64,000 bases of DNA from Flaveria trinervia. Taxonomy: Eukaryota > Streptophyta > Magnoliopsida > Asterales > Asteraceae. Each line of letters opens with the position of its first letter. The stretch's first letter is position 1. Shown in pieces: positions 12,419 through 26,326 of this stretch. The stretch covers positions 105,634,551-105,698,550 of the forward strand of contig CM046452.1 of assembly GCA_025506515.1 (NCBI GenBank). The letters run 5' to 3'. The notes below the pieces were generated by a model, which did no database searches, was not told the origin of the DNA, and saw only the letters and a program-made list of their open reading frames with translations. The translations under genes and the position numbers were made by a program.

Positions 12419-12511
12419 CCCAAAACCCCTCATTTCACAATTACACCAACCATCCACATACACACACACAAACACACAAACTCACAAACACACACATCAC
12501 ATACTCATCAC

Positions 12512-15500
12512 ATGGGCATAAATTCGAACCGAGTGGATCACTATTCGGGTTCGGGTCATGCAACCGATGAACACACGGCAACTGCTCCGGTAACCGTAGC
12601 AGTTTCCGGCGAAACAATGACGGTGCACAACGTCTGTTTGCCGCCTCACAAAAGCACTTTACAGAAACTCAAGCATCGGTTATCGGAGGTCTTCTTCCCC
12701 GATGATCCACTCCATGGATTTAAGAACCAATCGCGATTGAAGAAATTCATTCTCGCGCTTCAATTCTTCTTTCCGATCTTCGAATGGGCGCCTAATTACA
12801 CTCTCACGCTCCTCCGATCTGACGTCGTTTCAGGTCTCACCATTGCTAGTTTAGCGATTCCGCAGGTATATACTGTATACATTCACAAATTGTTACAGTT
12901 ACGATTGAAATTGCTTACTGTTGCATCGTCACCTTCGTCTTTCGAACACACATTTAGGTGTTAAGTGTGTGTGTGTGTGAGAGAGAGAGAGAGATGAAGG
13001 TGAGAGTAATCGGGAATATGGAATCGTATTTTCTGGTGAATTGCAATAAATGAGTTTTTCTGAAATCGAAACTGCCACTTTTCTGTTGTAACGTTGATAT
13101 TGGTTTCTTCATAAATTAGTTGCGTGTGTTCAGTTTTTTGTTACGCTGGATGCATCGTGTATGGGTGTTTGTACCTTGAGCTTGTGGGGTAGTAACTTGA
13201 ACTATTGAGCTATGATGTGTTCATACATTTTGATTCATTTAAAATTGCTAACTAACGAAGCTTAGCGTGGTTAGAATGAGTTATTCAATATTTTATAAAT
13301 TAAATAAAGATTTTGTTTAAGTTTTATATGTGATAAAAATAAATAAAAGTTTAAGTGGGTCAAGGGTTTTCTTATCTGATATGAGTTTTTTTTCGAGGCT
13401 AGTATTAGATTCGTACTTGAGTACCGGAAATGATCAGATAGACAAATGGTCTGTCAGTGATTCAATTAGTTGTTTTAAAAAAAAATTAAAATTTTCTGAT
13501 CTAGTGGTAAAGGACAATTTTTTAAAGCATCCAAATTTGAAGGTCTTTTGTTCTAGTCTTAAATGGTTAAAAGAATCCTTGCTTTTAAAATTTTTATTAT
13601 ACATATCATTTATTACATATAAAGTACATAAGTATCTTTGGAAATGAAATAACACGAGTTTAATTCGGGTTGTTTTTGTTTGCTTTTACTTCATGTCACC
13701 CCATTTTGAGTTATTACATTAATGATTTTTCTTTATATCTCACACTAAAAAACAAAATGATTCCTTTGATTTGATATACTGAGAGATGAAATATATAAAA
13801 AATGTAGAAAGGTTCATTTGCGTCTTCCGTCACATTTATAATGCAAATTGATGCTAGGACATTAAGTTTTACCGTAAAGAAGATAAGCTTTTAATACATA
13901 TTACAAGTTGTTGATTATGTGTATTCCACTTCCATCGTGTGCAAGGCCGATTGGCTGAACACATACCTACATGTTTATGTCATCATAATTCATTGGAAAC
14001 ATTTATTTTGTTTTTCATTTAATATTTGATAACTTCTATAAGGGAACTAATTGAAATCGTGGCTCGGATATGATTTTTATTACCAAATTCTTTTGGTTCG
14101 GTTAGATTTATACATATATAAATATTTGACCGAATCTTATTTTTTATAAATCATATCTTATATGCTGAATCTGTTATGACAATTCTTATACATAAATATA
14201 TTATTTTGCCGTATTTTTCTTTATATATTGTCATGCTTTTTTGCTTTTTTATCAAGCAAAAAAAATGTTTGGATTTTTTTATTAAAAACGAGTTGATCAA
14301 TTAAACCAACCCGGAATGAACGATTAAGTAAATTAACCAAATTTCATTTCTTAGTAAAATATAGGTTTCTTGGGGTTTAAAATTGGTCGGTTATGGTATA
14401 TTGGTATGATGTACAACCTTAACAAAATAAGGTGTACCTATAGCATTGTTGGATGAATGTGACTGATCTAAAAAAGTGAATAACTATTTAACTTAAATGA
14501 TTTGTTAGTTAATTTAAAATCTTAGTTGGACAATTATTATTTGTTATCACTTGATGGTAGAATAAATGCCTTCATTACCAAGAAAATTATCTTTTTCCCC
14601 CTTTTGAAGTCCTCTTCGTCAAAATTAAGCAAGAAATTTGGTACACAAACTGTTATTCTATTACCAAACATATAATTCGAAACTTTGTGGTTCCAAAACA
14701 CATAATTCTTATTGTAGAAACTAGAAAAAAAAAGAAACAATATAAAAGTTCTTAATACTATTTATGAGAAAATGTCACTTATGTTGTAGCCCAGTGATAC
14801 GAGTCAATATTATTTGAATATCATGTATGGTTAAACGAAGCTGGTTTTGAGTAATTTTGGAGGTCCTAAAATGATTTATTGTAGATAAAAAAGGAAATCT
14901 TTGATAAAGTGAAGATGTTAATGTTTTCACACGATGATTTTATCATGTTCTTAGATTTACTAAATCACCCTATGAATGACCATATCTGATGCATATATAA
15001 TTTGTGGTTACAAAATCAAACTTTTAGGATTTGTGTCTGTCGATATCTGCATATATAGTGTTTATGTTCTTATTCCGGATCTCATTATTTGGTATATTAA
15101 TTTTGTTCTATATAATTTGCAGGGAATTAGCTATGCAAAACTTGCAAACCTGCCTCCTATAATCGGGCTATGTGAGTTATTTCGCCCTTATCTTTAATAA
15201 TGCAAATTATATACTTCCATCATCAAAAAATCTTTGTTCACAATAATATTTTAATTTACTTTAAAATAAAAAGAATTCCACTTTCAGTAATGATAATTAT
15301 ATATACACACACACACCCTTGTTTATATAATCTTACAAGTTTTTATTTAATTACGTTAATTAAAAATGCATTAGTTATACTTATCTTATGTGCATTTCTT
15401 GTTTGTGGATGTTATTTGAGAGGAATGAATAATCACCATTTGTAAAACTAATTTGACTTTTGAAATGACTTGTTTTTTTAACTTGATCAGACTCAAGCTT

Positions 15501-18500
15501 TGTGCCACCATTGATCTACTCAGTGTTGGGGAGTTCAAAGCATCTAGCCGTTGGGCCCGTGTCAATTGCCTCATTGGTTATGGGAACAATGTTAAATGAA
15601 GCAGTTCCATACAACCAAGACCCGGGCCTCTATTTAAAGTTGGCGTTCACTGCAACTTTCTTTGCAGGCGTATTTCAAGCAACTCTAGGACTTCTAAGGT
15701 AATTTTGTTTACTCGTAGGTTTACTTGTTAAAATAGATTTAACATCATCGTATATTAGGAGCTATAGCTTTGAAGGTTAATCACATTGTAGAGTAATATC
15801 TATAACAACAAAAAAACAGCGTCATGACACCCGTTTGACAAAAAATGTTGATAACTATAACATCTATTTTTGAAACCAGAGCCTCACAGATTTACCAAAA
15901 AAATAGAGACAATTTCTGTAATTTGAAAAAGTTTAAAATCAGTTATGTAATTTATTCAAAAATTAAAGCAAGTTATATGTTCAACTAACAGACTTGATAA
16001 ACAGCATTACTTAATCATATTCAAAGGGGAGGAAAGGCTCCCTTAACCTTGGCCAAAATTGTTTAAAAAACTCAATTTTGTCGATGATACATATAGACTT
16101 GTGTGTTTATGTTATAGGCTAAAAATATATTAAAATAAATGTTTGTACCTGACCCGATCTCGTTACATCGACTATTCGATTTGTGTGATTTATATAGGCT
16201 CACAAAATTGTTGTTTTGCATGATTTAACATAGGTATTTATACCTGAGCCATCCCAGTACATCAGCAAATGATAATATTCATACGAATTTCTCATGGAAC
16301 TACAAAACAAGCTCATAATAAACTTTCTCCATTACATTAAATGCCATTACTAATTAAACCTACTATCACATTTTTTATTTATTTATTATAATATAATGGT
16401 AATGGCTGGTTCCTTGGTGATGGAAAACATGATTTAAACTTTATGTAATGGGCACAAAACTTTAAAAGGGAATATCCTTTGGGAACTAATAAAAGTGGCA
16501 CCTGTTTACAAAAAGTGCTGCTTATACAATTGTTTTCTTGGTGTGCTTTATTGACTTTACTCTTTCAATACAAACTAAAAATTCACTAGTAGTGGAAAAT
16601 AATTCTCACAGTAAAACATTCCATTCATTATATATTATGGACCCATCATTTAATTTCTCATGGTATGTCGGCCGGTCCTCTTCCATCCTCCACCGTTTCT
16701 CTTCATTCTCTTCTTCTTTTTCACTTTGTAATAATAGTTGTACAAAGCTAATGTATACATAATTTATTGCAACTATATTAAATAATAAATTTGATGAAAA
16801 GATATTAGTGATTAAAATTTTACTTCAATATATCGTCCACATGAAAGGATGTGGAAGCAATACATATTACAATTTTCCCTTGAAGATATATCCTTTTGTT
16901 GTAAGATTCAGAATGAATTGATATAATAACAGTTGGTCTAAATTTTAACTGCAAATACAATGAATAAAACTTAATTACGCTTTTACATGTCATTACAGAT
17001 TAGGGTTTGTGATAGATTTCTTATCAAAGGCAACCCTTATTGGTTTCATGGCCGGGGCAGCGGTTATTGTATCTTTACAACAACTGAAAGGATTACTTGG
17101 GATTACTCATTTCACTGCTAAAATGCAACTAATCCCTGTTTTATCGTCTACTATGCAACACAGAAACGAGGTATGTAAATCATAAACATTACATAAATAA
17201 TTATACTTATTGACTTAATTGTGATACATTTATTTTCACCCTTTATATAAGTTATAATTACTTGTGTTTTCTAAGCTTAATTATATTTGTGCAGTGGTCT
17301 TGGCAGACATATGTGATGGGGTTTTGTTTTCTGACCTTTTTACTGATCACAAGACATGTTGTAAGTATATCCATCAAACTGGAATAAGATGAACTAATAA
17401 GGTACAAATGGCTGATGCATGTAGTACAACTAATCAATGCAGGGCATGAAAAAACCGAAGCTTTTCTGGGTATCAGCAGCAGCTCCATTGGTATCAGTCG
17501 TTCTCTCAACCCTTTTAGTCATTCTTTTCAGATCAAAGCTTCATGACATTGCAATTGTAAGTTTCATTTAGGCCCCTGAAATCTTTTATATTTCATTTCA
17601 AAACCCTCAACTTTTAATTTTGTTTCAATATGGTGAAAATATGAAACTTAACAGATTGGTCACTTGGATAAGGGTTTGAACCCACCATCATCAAACATGC
17701 TCTATTTTCACGGCCACTTTTTAGGGGTAGCTCTCAAGACTGGCATCATTACAGGAATATTATCTCTCACGGTAAGTTCCATATTTTCATGCATTACTAG
17801 CTTGTACTGTACAACTCCCCAATTCATTAGAAACTGATTATACAAATACTTCACAGGAAGGGATTGCAGTAGGAAGAACATTTGCTGCTTTAAATGATTA
17901 CCAAGTTGATGGCAACAAAGAAATGATAGCCATTGGCCTTATGAATATGGCTGGTTCTTGTTCCTCTTGCTATGTCACTACAGGTACCCATTTTTTTATT
18001 TCACTAGTTTAAACTTTAAATAAATTTATCCCCTAACTCAAACAAGTCCTTATTTATACATCTTTAACCATATGGGACCAAAAATTTTATACACATTTTG
18101 ATGCCACTAGACTTTTTATTTTTTAACAAAATTTTAAATTTTATTGCAGGTTCGTTCTCTAGATCTGCTGTAAATGCCAATGCCGGGGCTAAAACCGTGG
18201 TGTCAAACATCATAATGGCATCAACGGTGCTTGTAACACTGCTGTTCTTGATGCCTCTCTTCACTACACACCAAATCTTATTTTGGCTGCAATTATCATC
18301 ACTGCTGTGATCGGACTAATAGATTACCAAAGTGCAATTAGACTTTGGAAAGTTGATAAACTTGATTTTGTAGCATGTTTATCTTCTTTCTTTGGTGTTC
18401 TCATTATTTCAGTCCCAATCGGTCTTGCAATTGCGGTAATCTTTTATACATAACCAGTTTACTTCTTTTTTCTATTTTAAATATTTTTGGAGGAATTAAC

Positions 18501-19713
18501 ATTGTCATTTGTTTGTCATAGGTTGGGGTTTCAGTTTTCAAGATTTTGTTACATGTCACAAGACCAAACACAGGTGTACTAGGAACATACCGGGAACTCA
18601 AATATATCAAAATGTCAGTAGATACAGAGATGCAAAAAGGATTTCTTGTTTTGTAATACTCGGTATTGAGGCCCCTATCTATTTCGCTAACTCAACATAT
18701 CTACAAGAACGGTACGGTGTACAACTTGTTAATGCAAATAGTACAAGTTTGAAATACATTTCGGGTTGTTGAAAGTTTGGGCTTATTTTGCAGGATATTG
18801 AGATGGATCAGAGAAGAGGAAGAATGGTTAGCAGCTAATAACGGGACTTCTTTAAAATGTGTAGTCATTGACATGACTGGTAAGTTGTTAATTTGAAAGT
18901 AAAGCTTACACTAAAAGTGTGTGAAATATATTTCATATGCTTTAACCAGTCTGCACAATATAAATATTTGTTTTTTTTTTTCCAAAATATAGCTGTGACA
19001 GCAATTGACACAAGTGGTCTTTCAATGATGAAAGAGCTTAAAAAGATGCTTGAGAAGCGCTCACTTCAGGTTAGCGTTCACCTTTTCTTAGAGTTACATA
19101 TTTATTGTTGAGTTTTGATCTGTTTACTTATGAGTGAACTCATTCAAATCATGTTATTCGAACATGTTAAATGATAAAAGAAAACATAAAAAAGGAAAAC
19201 ATCAATAACGTCAAACAAATTAGAATTTGACGGTTTTATTTTTAAAGCATACTACATACTAAATTGTTATAATTTTGTATTAAACCTAACAAGCACTATT
19301 CATAAAAAGTTAAAGAAAAGCATTATCCAATTTTACCTAAGTGTGTTTTGACATGTTATCTAAACTATTCTATCACAATCTTTGAAAAATTCAACATAAA
19401 GACTATGCCTCTCAATTCCCTATATACTTCTTTTGAATTGAAAATAATGCCCCTCTTTACCGTATAAAATCATATCATGATTAAATAGCATTGGTCGTGT
19501 AGATTATAATTTCTTGATATCAAGTGGTCTTAAAGTAAAAAACTGAATGTTTGATGGTTTATATTGAAAATGCAGTTAGTGCTGGCAAATCCGGGGGGCA
19601 GTGTGATGGAAAAGCTACACCAATCCAACATATTGGAGTCATTCGGGTTGGAAGGTGTCTATTTGACGGTTGATGAAGCCGTTGCAGACATATCATCGTC
19701 ATGGAAAGCTTAG
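12512..19713 (+). CDS. SULTR3;4: SULTR3;4-type sulfate/phosphate transporter, 13 exons, two frame breaks
   Basis: SLC26-type anion transporter, group 3. Exons: 12512-12865, 15123-15171, 15491-15698, 16999-17170, 17295-17360, 17443-17556, 17655-17771, 17857-17983, 18150-18435, 18522-18711, 18794-18879, 18993-19069, 19576-19713; every intron is GT-AG. About 661 residues once two bases are allowed for. The N-terminus (HNVCLPPHK, FFPDDPL) and C-terminal half (LHVTRPNTG, NIPGTQIYQ) match Arabidopsis SULTR3;4 (AT3G15990, SPDT) better than SULTR3;3. The signature GISYAKLANLPP and FSRSAVNANAGAKT are present. The STAS domain (DMTAVTAIDTSG) spans the last exons. The Arabidopsis and rice orthologues distribute phosphorus to young tissue and seed; other group 3 members act at the plastid. 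The frame slips by one missing base near 18262 and again near 18583, the first giving a premature stop. Probably sequence errors. Confidence 0.93.
12965..12994 (+). repeat. GT/GA compound microsatellite
   Basis: A (GT)n run followed directly by a (GA)n run just inside intron 1 of SULTR3;4. Confidence 0.9.
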
Positions 19714-20284
19714 CTATGAACAATGAACATGTGAAATGTAGAAGAGGAGAATTAGCAAAAGTCTAAAATCCTCAAATCAGTTTCTTTTATTTTAGTTTGA
19801 AGGGTAGGAAGAGAGAGTCAGTGCTTAATGCTCAAGTGGTATGTAAAAGTCACAAGCTATAAGCTTCTTTTTTTCTATAAAAACAATTATCTTAATCTTA
19901 CATGTTAACATTTTCAATAGATGTAACAACTCCGTCCTTTATACGGGTTGGTTTGGGTAGATTTATTGACCTAAAACCTCCTTGTTTAGCATCGATGCAA
20001 GGGAAGAAAAAAACTAAAGATTTTAATCATCTTTCTTTCTTACACCGGTATTGTTTATCACTCAACATAAGGGGAAAAAACTATTTATTTAATTGTGTTA
20101 ATTTACGGTTCATTATATAAATATAATTAGTTTCAATTTACAATAAAAAAACTAATTTGTTATATAACTTAGTTTTACAAATTAAATTTTAACTAAAACA
20201 ATTTCATACGAAATTTTTAATCAGTTTCTAAATATTTATTGCAAGTTGCAATGTATATTTAGAGTGAAACCCAAGTGACAACCC
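19714..20284. other. 3' flank of SULTR3;4
   Basis: AT-rich. It should contain the 3' UTR of SULTR3;4, but there is no clear AATAAA at the expected place. The short ORF at 19902-20120 has no motif. Confidence 0.5.
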
Positions 20285-20445
20285 TATTAGTTATTGATTA
20301 AAGGTAGCAAAAGCAAACACGCCCATTAAAGTCTCACTTAATAGTATGGCCCGGAGAAGATGAGATGAGTACTATTCTTTTCTCTACCCCGAGGATAGAG
20401 AGATTGCATGTAGAAAAACCCTCAACTCGTATAAAGTGATACTAG
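20285..20445 (-). repeat. SINE-like fragment, minus strand
   Basis: Read in reverse it contains GCAATCTCTCTATCCTCGGG then GTAGAG and later TAAGTGAGACT. This follows the 3' half of a common plant tRNA-type SINE (CTCTCTA..GGTAGAG..GTGGGA). The tRNA-like head is not seen. Confidence 0.35.
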
Positions 20446-23071
20446 AGACATAAAAAATCCAAGATTTAGAAAACACATAAACATATCAAATTAAATATGC
20501 AACATAAGACAAGTAAATACAGCTGAACTCACGACAAAGGTAAGATAAGTAAACTAAATACAGATCGAAAGACGTGCGCATAACTAAAGATGATCAATTC
20601 ATCCAGCAAAGGATGATCAACATTTCAACCCAGCAAAGGATGATCAATTCATCCCGCATATCTTGTGATAAGGAGAATAGTATTTACCAATTGCAATAAA
20701 GAAAATGATAGCCATCAAAATGAGATAACAAATATCAAGAAACAGAGTGAGTATGAACAGAATACAAGTCTTATAAACCAGATCTTGCACACAAGATAAG
20801 ACCCAAACTGAAAACAAGCATCAATTTATGAATGAACCGAGTCTCGACACCAGTTTTGGTAAGTGCAGTACGCCAACTCAAACCCAATTCTAATTTGCTA
20901 GCTCCCATTCTTTAGTCAAAATGCGGTCCATTCATCCCCAGACAACATTAAAGCCATGAGCGTGCTATTAACGCCGTCATGAGCTTGAATTCTTCTGCAA
21001 GAATTCGATTTCATGCTATTGTTAGCTTTTTTTGTCTGTCAAACACCTGCATCGCAACACCCTCAAAAGTAATTAAACAAGTTCTACGGAACTGCAGTAC
21101 ATAAAAACAATACTATATTACTAAAGGAGTAAAGGTTATAAGATGGGGCAAGTGGGTTGGGTTACAGGTGAGGTTGTAGCAACTAACAAGTATTTTCAAG
21201 TACAAGTCATATCCAAAGTCTAACAATATAATATAATCTATGATTTTTACTATTATCATTATAATAATATCATTTTTGTAAACCTAATTTAGCTCATTAA
21301 GTATCTATAAAAGAAAACAAATAATGAAAAAAAAACATTTGTGGGCCAACCCATGCCAGTTCGTTTTGGACCTCACAAATACTCGTCCAATTTTTTTTTG
21401 AACTTCTAACAGACAAACAATGTGTTGATAAGGTTTATGTAAACAATATTTTATTACAATGATAATCCAAATCTCGGAGTAAATGGATTTAAGAGATTGT
21501 ATGTACTAAAAATACGCTATGGCCAATTTTCAACCTGTTTGACAGGCATGGGGACCCAATTGACAAATTCCCTTTTAGCTAAATTTTGAATTGACTCATT
21601 TGAGATAAACACACCTACAAAAAAGACAGCATATAGCATAAGCAAAAAAAATATAACTGAAAGTAGATGACAGTTGATAAACATTGACTAATCTCTCCAT
21701 TCTAATGAGGATTTATTCTTAAAATAAACAACTACCTTTGCATCTTCCTTTATCTGATTATGCTTATAGAATATATATAGAGTGACTTTCAAGTATCTTA
21801 GTGTTTATAGGTTAATTTTCTATATACATAGTTTGCTTTGATAGGGGCCAAACTAGCTTGCTTTAAACCCCACGACCAGTCACGTGTTCCACCAAACCAA
21901 CTTAGCAAGAGAACAAATATCCACTAATACTTATTTATTCACCTTCTTAGCTTTTCTTTTCTAGAATAAGAACATTGAAAACTAAACCCATATATAGTAT
22001 GATTTAATTTAAAGTTGTCACCGCAAAGCCATATCTCTAAATTGTTGGGAGTTTACTTTCCAAATGATTAGAGTTAATGACCATCCTACATTCTAGAATC
22101 TAGATACTTATTGGGTTTTATTTTATGATTATATTATTAGCTAGAGATAAGCTTAGATTAAGATAAACATATAGGTATCAGGGTTTTGTTTCAATGTCAA
22201 AATGTTCAGTTATTGATTATAAAGTTTTCACAAATTTTCATTATAATATTTCGCTACAAGTAAAAAGAATAACTCTGAATGATAGGTACTATGTCCTATG
22301 AAATTTGCAATATATTCCAGATTGTGGTGTCTCATATTAATTCCTTTACTTCCCTTTAGACAAATTTCAAATTATTCCCCCACCATCATATAATTCATAT
22401 TAATCCATTAATAGTAGATTGCTAATTGGTTTGATCCACTAGATTACCCCTATTAGTCATACTGTTGAAGTACACTTCAGAAACTTGACTAATAGTCAAG
22501 CACTTTTGCTAAGCTACATTAAGTTAACTGTTCCAAATACCATAAAACAAAGCATTTAATGTAATATATCAGCTTCTTAAACTATAATCCCTCGGATTGG
22601 AAGAGTTGCAACATCTGACAATAAGGCTAATTTGTAGTGGCTGATCTTACAAATGTCAAAACACCATTACATAATATTTGTGTTCAAAACTGAAGTAAGT
22701 CTTGCTGACTAGAATGGCAGCAGCAATGTTTTAAAATAACCAATTTTAAATTATTTTTGGAAAATTCTTTTAGAAGAATGCTACAAATCTTGTGGGATGA
22801 GAGAGACACCAAATCCATTGCACTCGAAGTAAAGGTAGTACTACCAGAGCGGCAGAGCCCAGAAATGTTTTATGTGTCACATATGTGTTTTTGAACATCA
22901 AACTATCAAAAATATCATACTGGTCCATAAGCAGAATTTAAAGCTGTCATAGCAAAACAAGGGCATCTCCCCAAGGCTTGTCCAAACTCCAAAGATATTA
23001 GATAATATGAAAACTTAGGAATTAAGATATCAATACTTGTATTTTTCACATAAAAAGGAAGTTTTTACTTG
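20446..23071. other. Intergenic region, no gene seen
   Basis: About 2.6 kb of AT-rich DNA without a supported gene. GGATGATCAATTCATCC-like words repeat near 20590-20660. The stretch 20820-21060 is less AT-rich but has no convincing frame. Confidence 0.5.
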
Positions 23072-23215
23072 AGCCGGGATCTCACTAGAAGCAGCCTCTT
23101 ATCTCCTGGAATAGAGGTAAAGGGGTTTGCCCTTATCTCATCCTCACCCTCCCCAAACAGGGAAGCCCTACTTTATGAGTGGGATATTAGTAGGTTTGTT
23201 TGTTTGTTATAAACT
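23072..23215 (+). repeat. SINE 3' part
   Basis: Contains CACTAGAAGCAGCCTCTTAT, then GAATAGAGGTAAAGG, CCTCACCCTCCCC and GTGGGATATTAGTAGG, ending in a (TTTG)n tail. This order is typical of Au-like plant SINEs. The A/B-box head appears truncated. Confidence 0.5.
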
Positions 23216-23755
23216 TCAATAATGACATTTTTATGAATGAATATGATGGTTTTTGTGAAATCAAATTTGGTGAATATATATAGATAGAAAAACATAATGT
23301 ATATGTAGTTCAGTTAACTTCAGTAACAATCCAACAGAAATGCAAATGATAGCAGGTTGCAGAAAAGCAAGAGTATACAGTTCATAATTTCACATGTTTA
23401 TTCACAAAAAAAGGCCACCCAAGTATTCAGCCTTTTTCAATAAGGCTACCAATATAGTTAAACTATTTGGAGGCCAGCCATGTATTTGCCTATTCGGTCT
23501 CATTTTAAATCAATTTCAGTCAAAACATGACAAATGATGAAAATCCCCACAAATTTTTTTATTAGACAAACATTTAAATCTATATGACATGCTGCCACTT
23601 CACCAATGGTAAGTTTGTTTTTTATATAATAAAAAGAGTAGTTTCGCTGCCTTGTGTTTTGTCCAGGACCGTTATAAAAGAAACCAAATGCATGTTTGGC
23701 TGGCCAATAAAGTAAATTCAACATATTAAATATATGTGGCTATCTATATCAGCCC
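23216..23755. other. Intergenic region, no gene seen
   Basis: AT-rich. A minus-strand ORF of 74 codons at 23500-23724 has no recognisable motif. Confidence 0.5.
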
Positions 23756-24432
23756 TGTTATGTTTGTGGGCTCTGATCCATGATGGGTCGGGCCTGGATC
23801 AGTGACCAAGAACAATTAGAGGCCGAGATAGGGTTAGGGGCGGCCGGCCCTAATTCTTGTATTTTCTTGTTAATTAAGTTAGCAAGGGTGTTAACCCTAA
23901 TTATCTTAATATAAATACCCCACTTTATGTACTTGTAATCTTAATGGTTAAAAAATAATTAAAAAAAACCCTGGTTCGTAGCCCACCGACGTAGGTCATT
24001 ACTTGATTAAACCACGTTAAATCCTTGTGTCAATTTAACTGCTTTCGTTATTTTTTTATTATTGTTTGTGTTGCTTGTGTTTGCTACCATCGCTGCTGGT
24101 AACCAACTAAGTGTCGCCACCAGAAACCGCAAAAGGGTTGCTTGCCGAGAACAGGAGCCGCTGTCAATGTTTCTGTTTTGTGCTGCTGTTCGAAAAAAGG
24201 GGTACACCAAAACAGTCCTGTTTTTCGTGTTACTTCAGTTTAGTTTATTTGATTACTAATCCGCTGCATAGTTTTTGTTATTGCAATTATTACTACAATT
24301 ATATTCTCGTCACTCGTTTTAAAAATCGATAAGAAATACTGTCAACTTCTTAAGGCCCGAGCCATAGTATTGTAAATTTGTATTGATTTTTGTAATTCTA
24401 ACTGGATCCCCGGGTCAGTCGCATACCTAACA
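23756..24432 (+). mobile_element. Probable solo LTR (copia-like)
   Basis: Starts TGTTATGTTTG and ends CCTAACA, so the outer bases form a short inverted TGTTA/TAACA. Inside are a TATA-like ATATAAATACCCC near 23910 and the words GACGTAGGTCATT and AACCACGTTAAATCC, which occur in many copia LTRs. I see no primer site after it and no clear target duplication, so it may be a solo LTR or a truncated copy. It lies just beyond the 3' end of SYS1. Confidence 0.45.
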
Positions 24433-24544
24433 ATCCTTTAGTCTTACTTGATTTTATGTCTATGTGTTGTTTTATGATATAATGTATGTTGCTACTTATC
24501 ATTTCACCGTTTCTTCTCTAGGAATAGCGGTAGGGTTTACCTAA

Positions 24545-26326
24545 TCACAAGTCAATAGCTTTGGTATGAACAAGATTTACTGGGTACATTGGTTGGTTGG
24601 TATCTATCATCCCTAAAAACATATAACAAAAATAATTAACCAGCACTGAACCGAAAATTAAAGAAATTCTCTTACTTGATCTGAGTCTTGAGATGGGGAT
24701 TTCTCGTAATTCACGTTTTATACAAAAATATTCTCCTAATAAAGCCATTACTGCCAATCCAGTGCCGTTGACAATCCACCATGTTATTGATGAAGGCCAA
24801 CCTCCATATAAAATGCATATACATAAATGGATTATGTAAAGTGTGGCTGAAAAATCTAGGCACTTTTTTGCTCTCTCAATCAAATAAACCAAGAAACCAG
24901 CTCTGTAAACATTAAAAGAGAGAATGTTAAAAGTTGCTTTAAAATAATTATGTTCGCATCACATTTCATGTAATGATTTTAGAGGAAAAATACTTGTATT
25001 TCTTAATAAATATTGGCGACACTACTTTAAAATACACAAATCAACAACACAGACTTTAAGTTGTTGTTATAAAGTAGGAATACTAAGTCACTTACATATA
25101 TCACTATTACACAACATAACAACACTACTTTATATTTCTCTTATAATAATAACAGTGCTAATAAAAACCAATTGTCATCTATAGGACCAAACTACGGCAC
25201 GTTACATGGTCAAACCAGTTCGAACACCAGTCAACAATAGTAAGTTATAGCGGATCATGTCAAAACCATAAGAAAACAAGCAGATCTAATAAGCAAATCC
25301 AAACAACCCTATGATACAACAGAAAAGTTGGTTTTGAGTGTTCGGATAGAAGCAAATTTGCTTATGATTATCAATTATCCGAGGGTGCTAGAATTAAGAA
25401 GCAATTTGGGAGTTGCTTTAGCAGTTTTGACTTTTGATTGTTAGGATATATGCAAATTCCTTTTTACCTGCTTATTCGAAGATGACAGCAATGAATGAGC
25501 AGTTTGTAAGTTGCCTATTTAAAATGCTGACGTTTTGTTAAATCCTTATATAAGCATAATTGTGTAGGGGTTGCCAATATTCAATTACAAACTAATTAAA
25601 ACAACCAAACCGAAACTCTTTAAAACCAATCAGTATTACATATATGGTTTATAACTGAATTACTTATCCCATCAGTTTTATGAAATTCAATTCAGTCAGA
25701 CCAAGGAAACCAAATTCATATATATTGGGCTATGGAAACCAAACCAATAAACTCGAACCCAAACCATTGAACACCCCTATATAGTCTTGTTAAAATTCGC
25801 TTTTTGGTATAAATTTTAAATCCGATGTCGAAATTGGATTTCAGTACGGTTTTAACCATACAAATTTCGCTTCGGTTTCCTGTTTAACAAAGAAAATCAG
25901 AACAGATAGGAACCCGAGCAAATCCAAACACTATCTCATGCATTCTGTGTTGTCCAAGCAGCAATAGCAGTTTTAATGAGCAATCCCAAACACCCCCTAA
26001 TATGTTCTAGCAGATCCAGAAAATACTAAATTGCAGTATCTACGTAAAAAATCAAAAGTCAATCAAATTAAGCACAATTATAAGGGAAATCAAAGCTCTC
26101 ACCCGGCAATGGAACTGAGAAGAAAAGAAGCGATGACGCACCAGCCTGTAACGGTGGAGATAGTAATCGTAGCATAATCAAAGAAGTAAGCTAAACTCAT
26201 CCTCGAAACCCTAGTTCCAACAAGTATCGCCATGAAAACTCCAAGCGTCAGATAATACAAGCACTGAATGCATACAATTTGAGCTACAATTAGCCATGGA
26301 TCCCATACCACTGAACCATAGAACAT
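24545..26326 (-). CDS. SYS1: SYS1-like Golgi membrane protein
   Basis: Homologue of SYS1, a four-span Golgi protein that in yeast and animals recruits the ARFRP1/Arl3 GTPase to trans-Golgi membranes; the same role in plants is inferred. Exons on the minus strand: 26326-26103, 24902-24676, 24612-24545. It starts MFYGSVVWDPWLIVAQIV, matching the YVWDPLLILSQIV start of human SYS1, and keeps IERAKKCLDFSATL, WPSSITWW and MALLGEYFCIKRELREIP in order. About 172 residues with the last intron removed. That intron (24613-24675, 63 nt, good GT-AG ends) is a multiple of three and has no stop, so an unspliced message would give about 193 residues. The last 22 residues are not conserved with anything I recall, so the C-terminus is uncertain. 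No frame breaks. Confidence 0.88.

Noticed and set aside
12512..19713. SULTR3;4 as a true pseudogene
   Set aside because: Only single-base losses are seen; splice sites, the STAS motif and the stop codon are intact, and neighbouring genes show the same kind of lesion.
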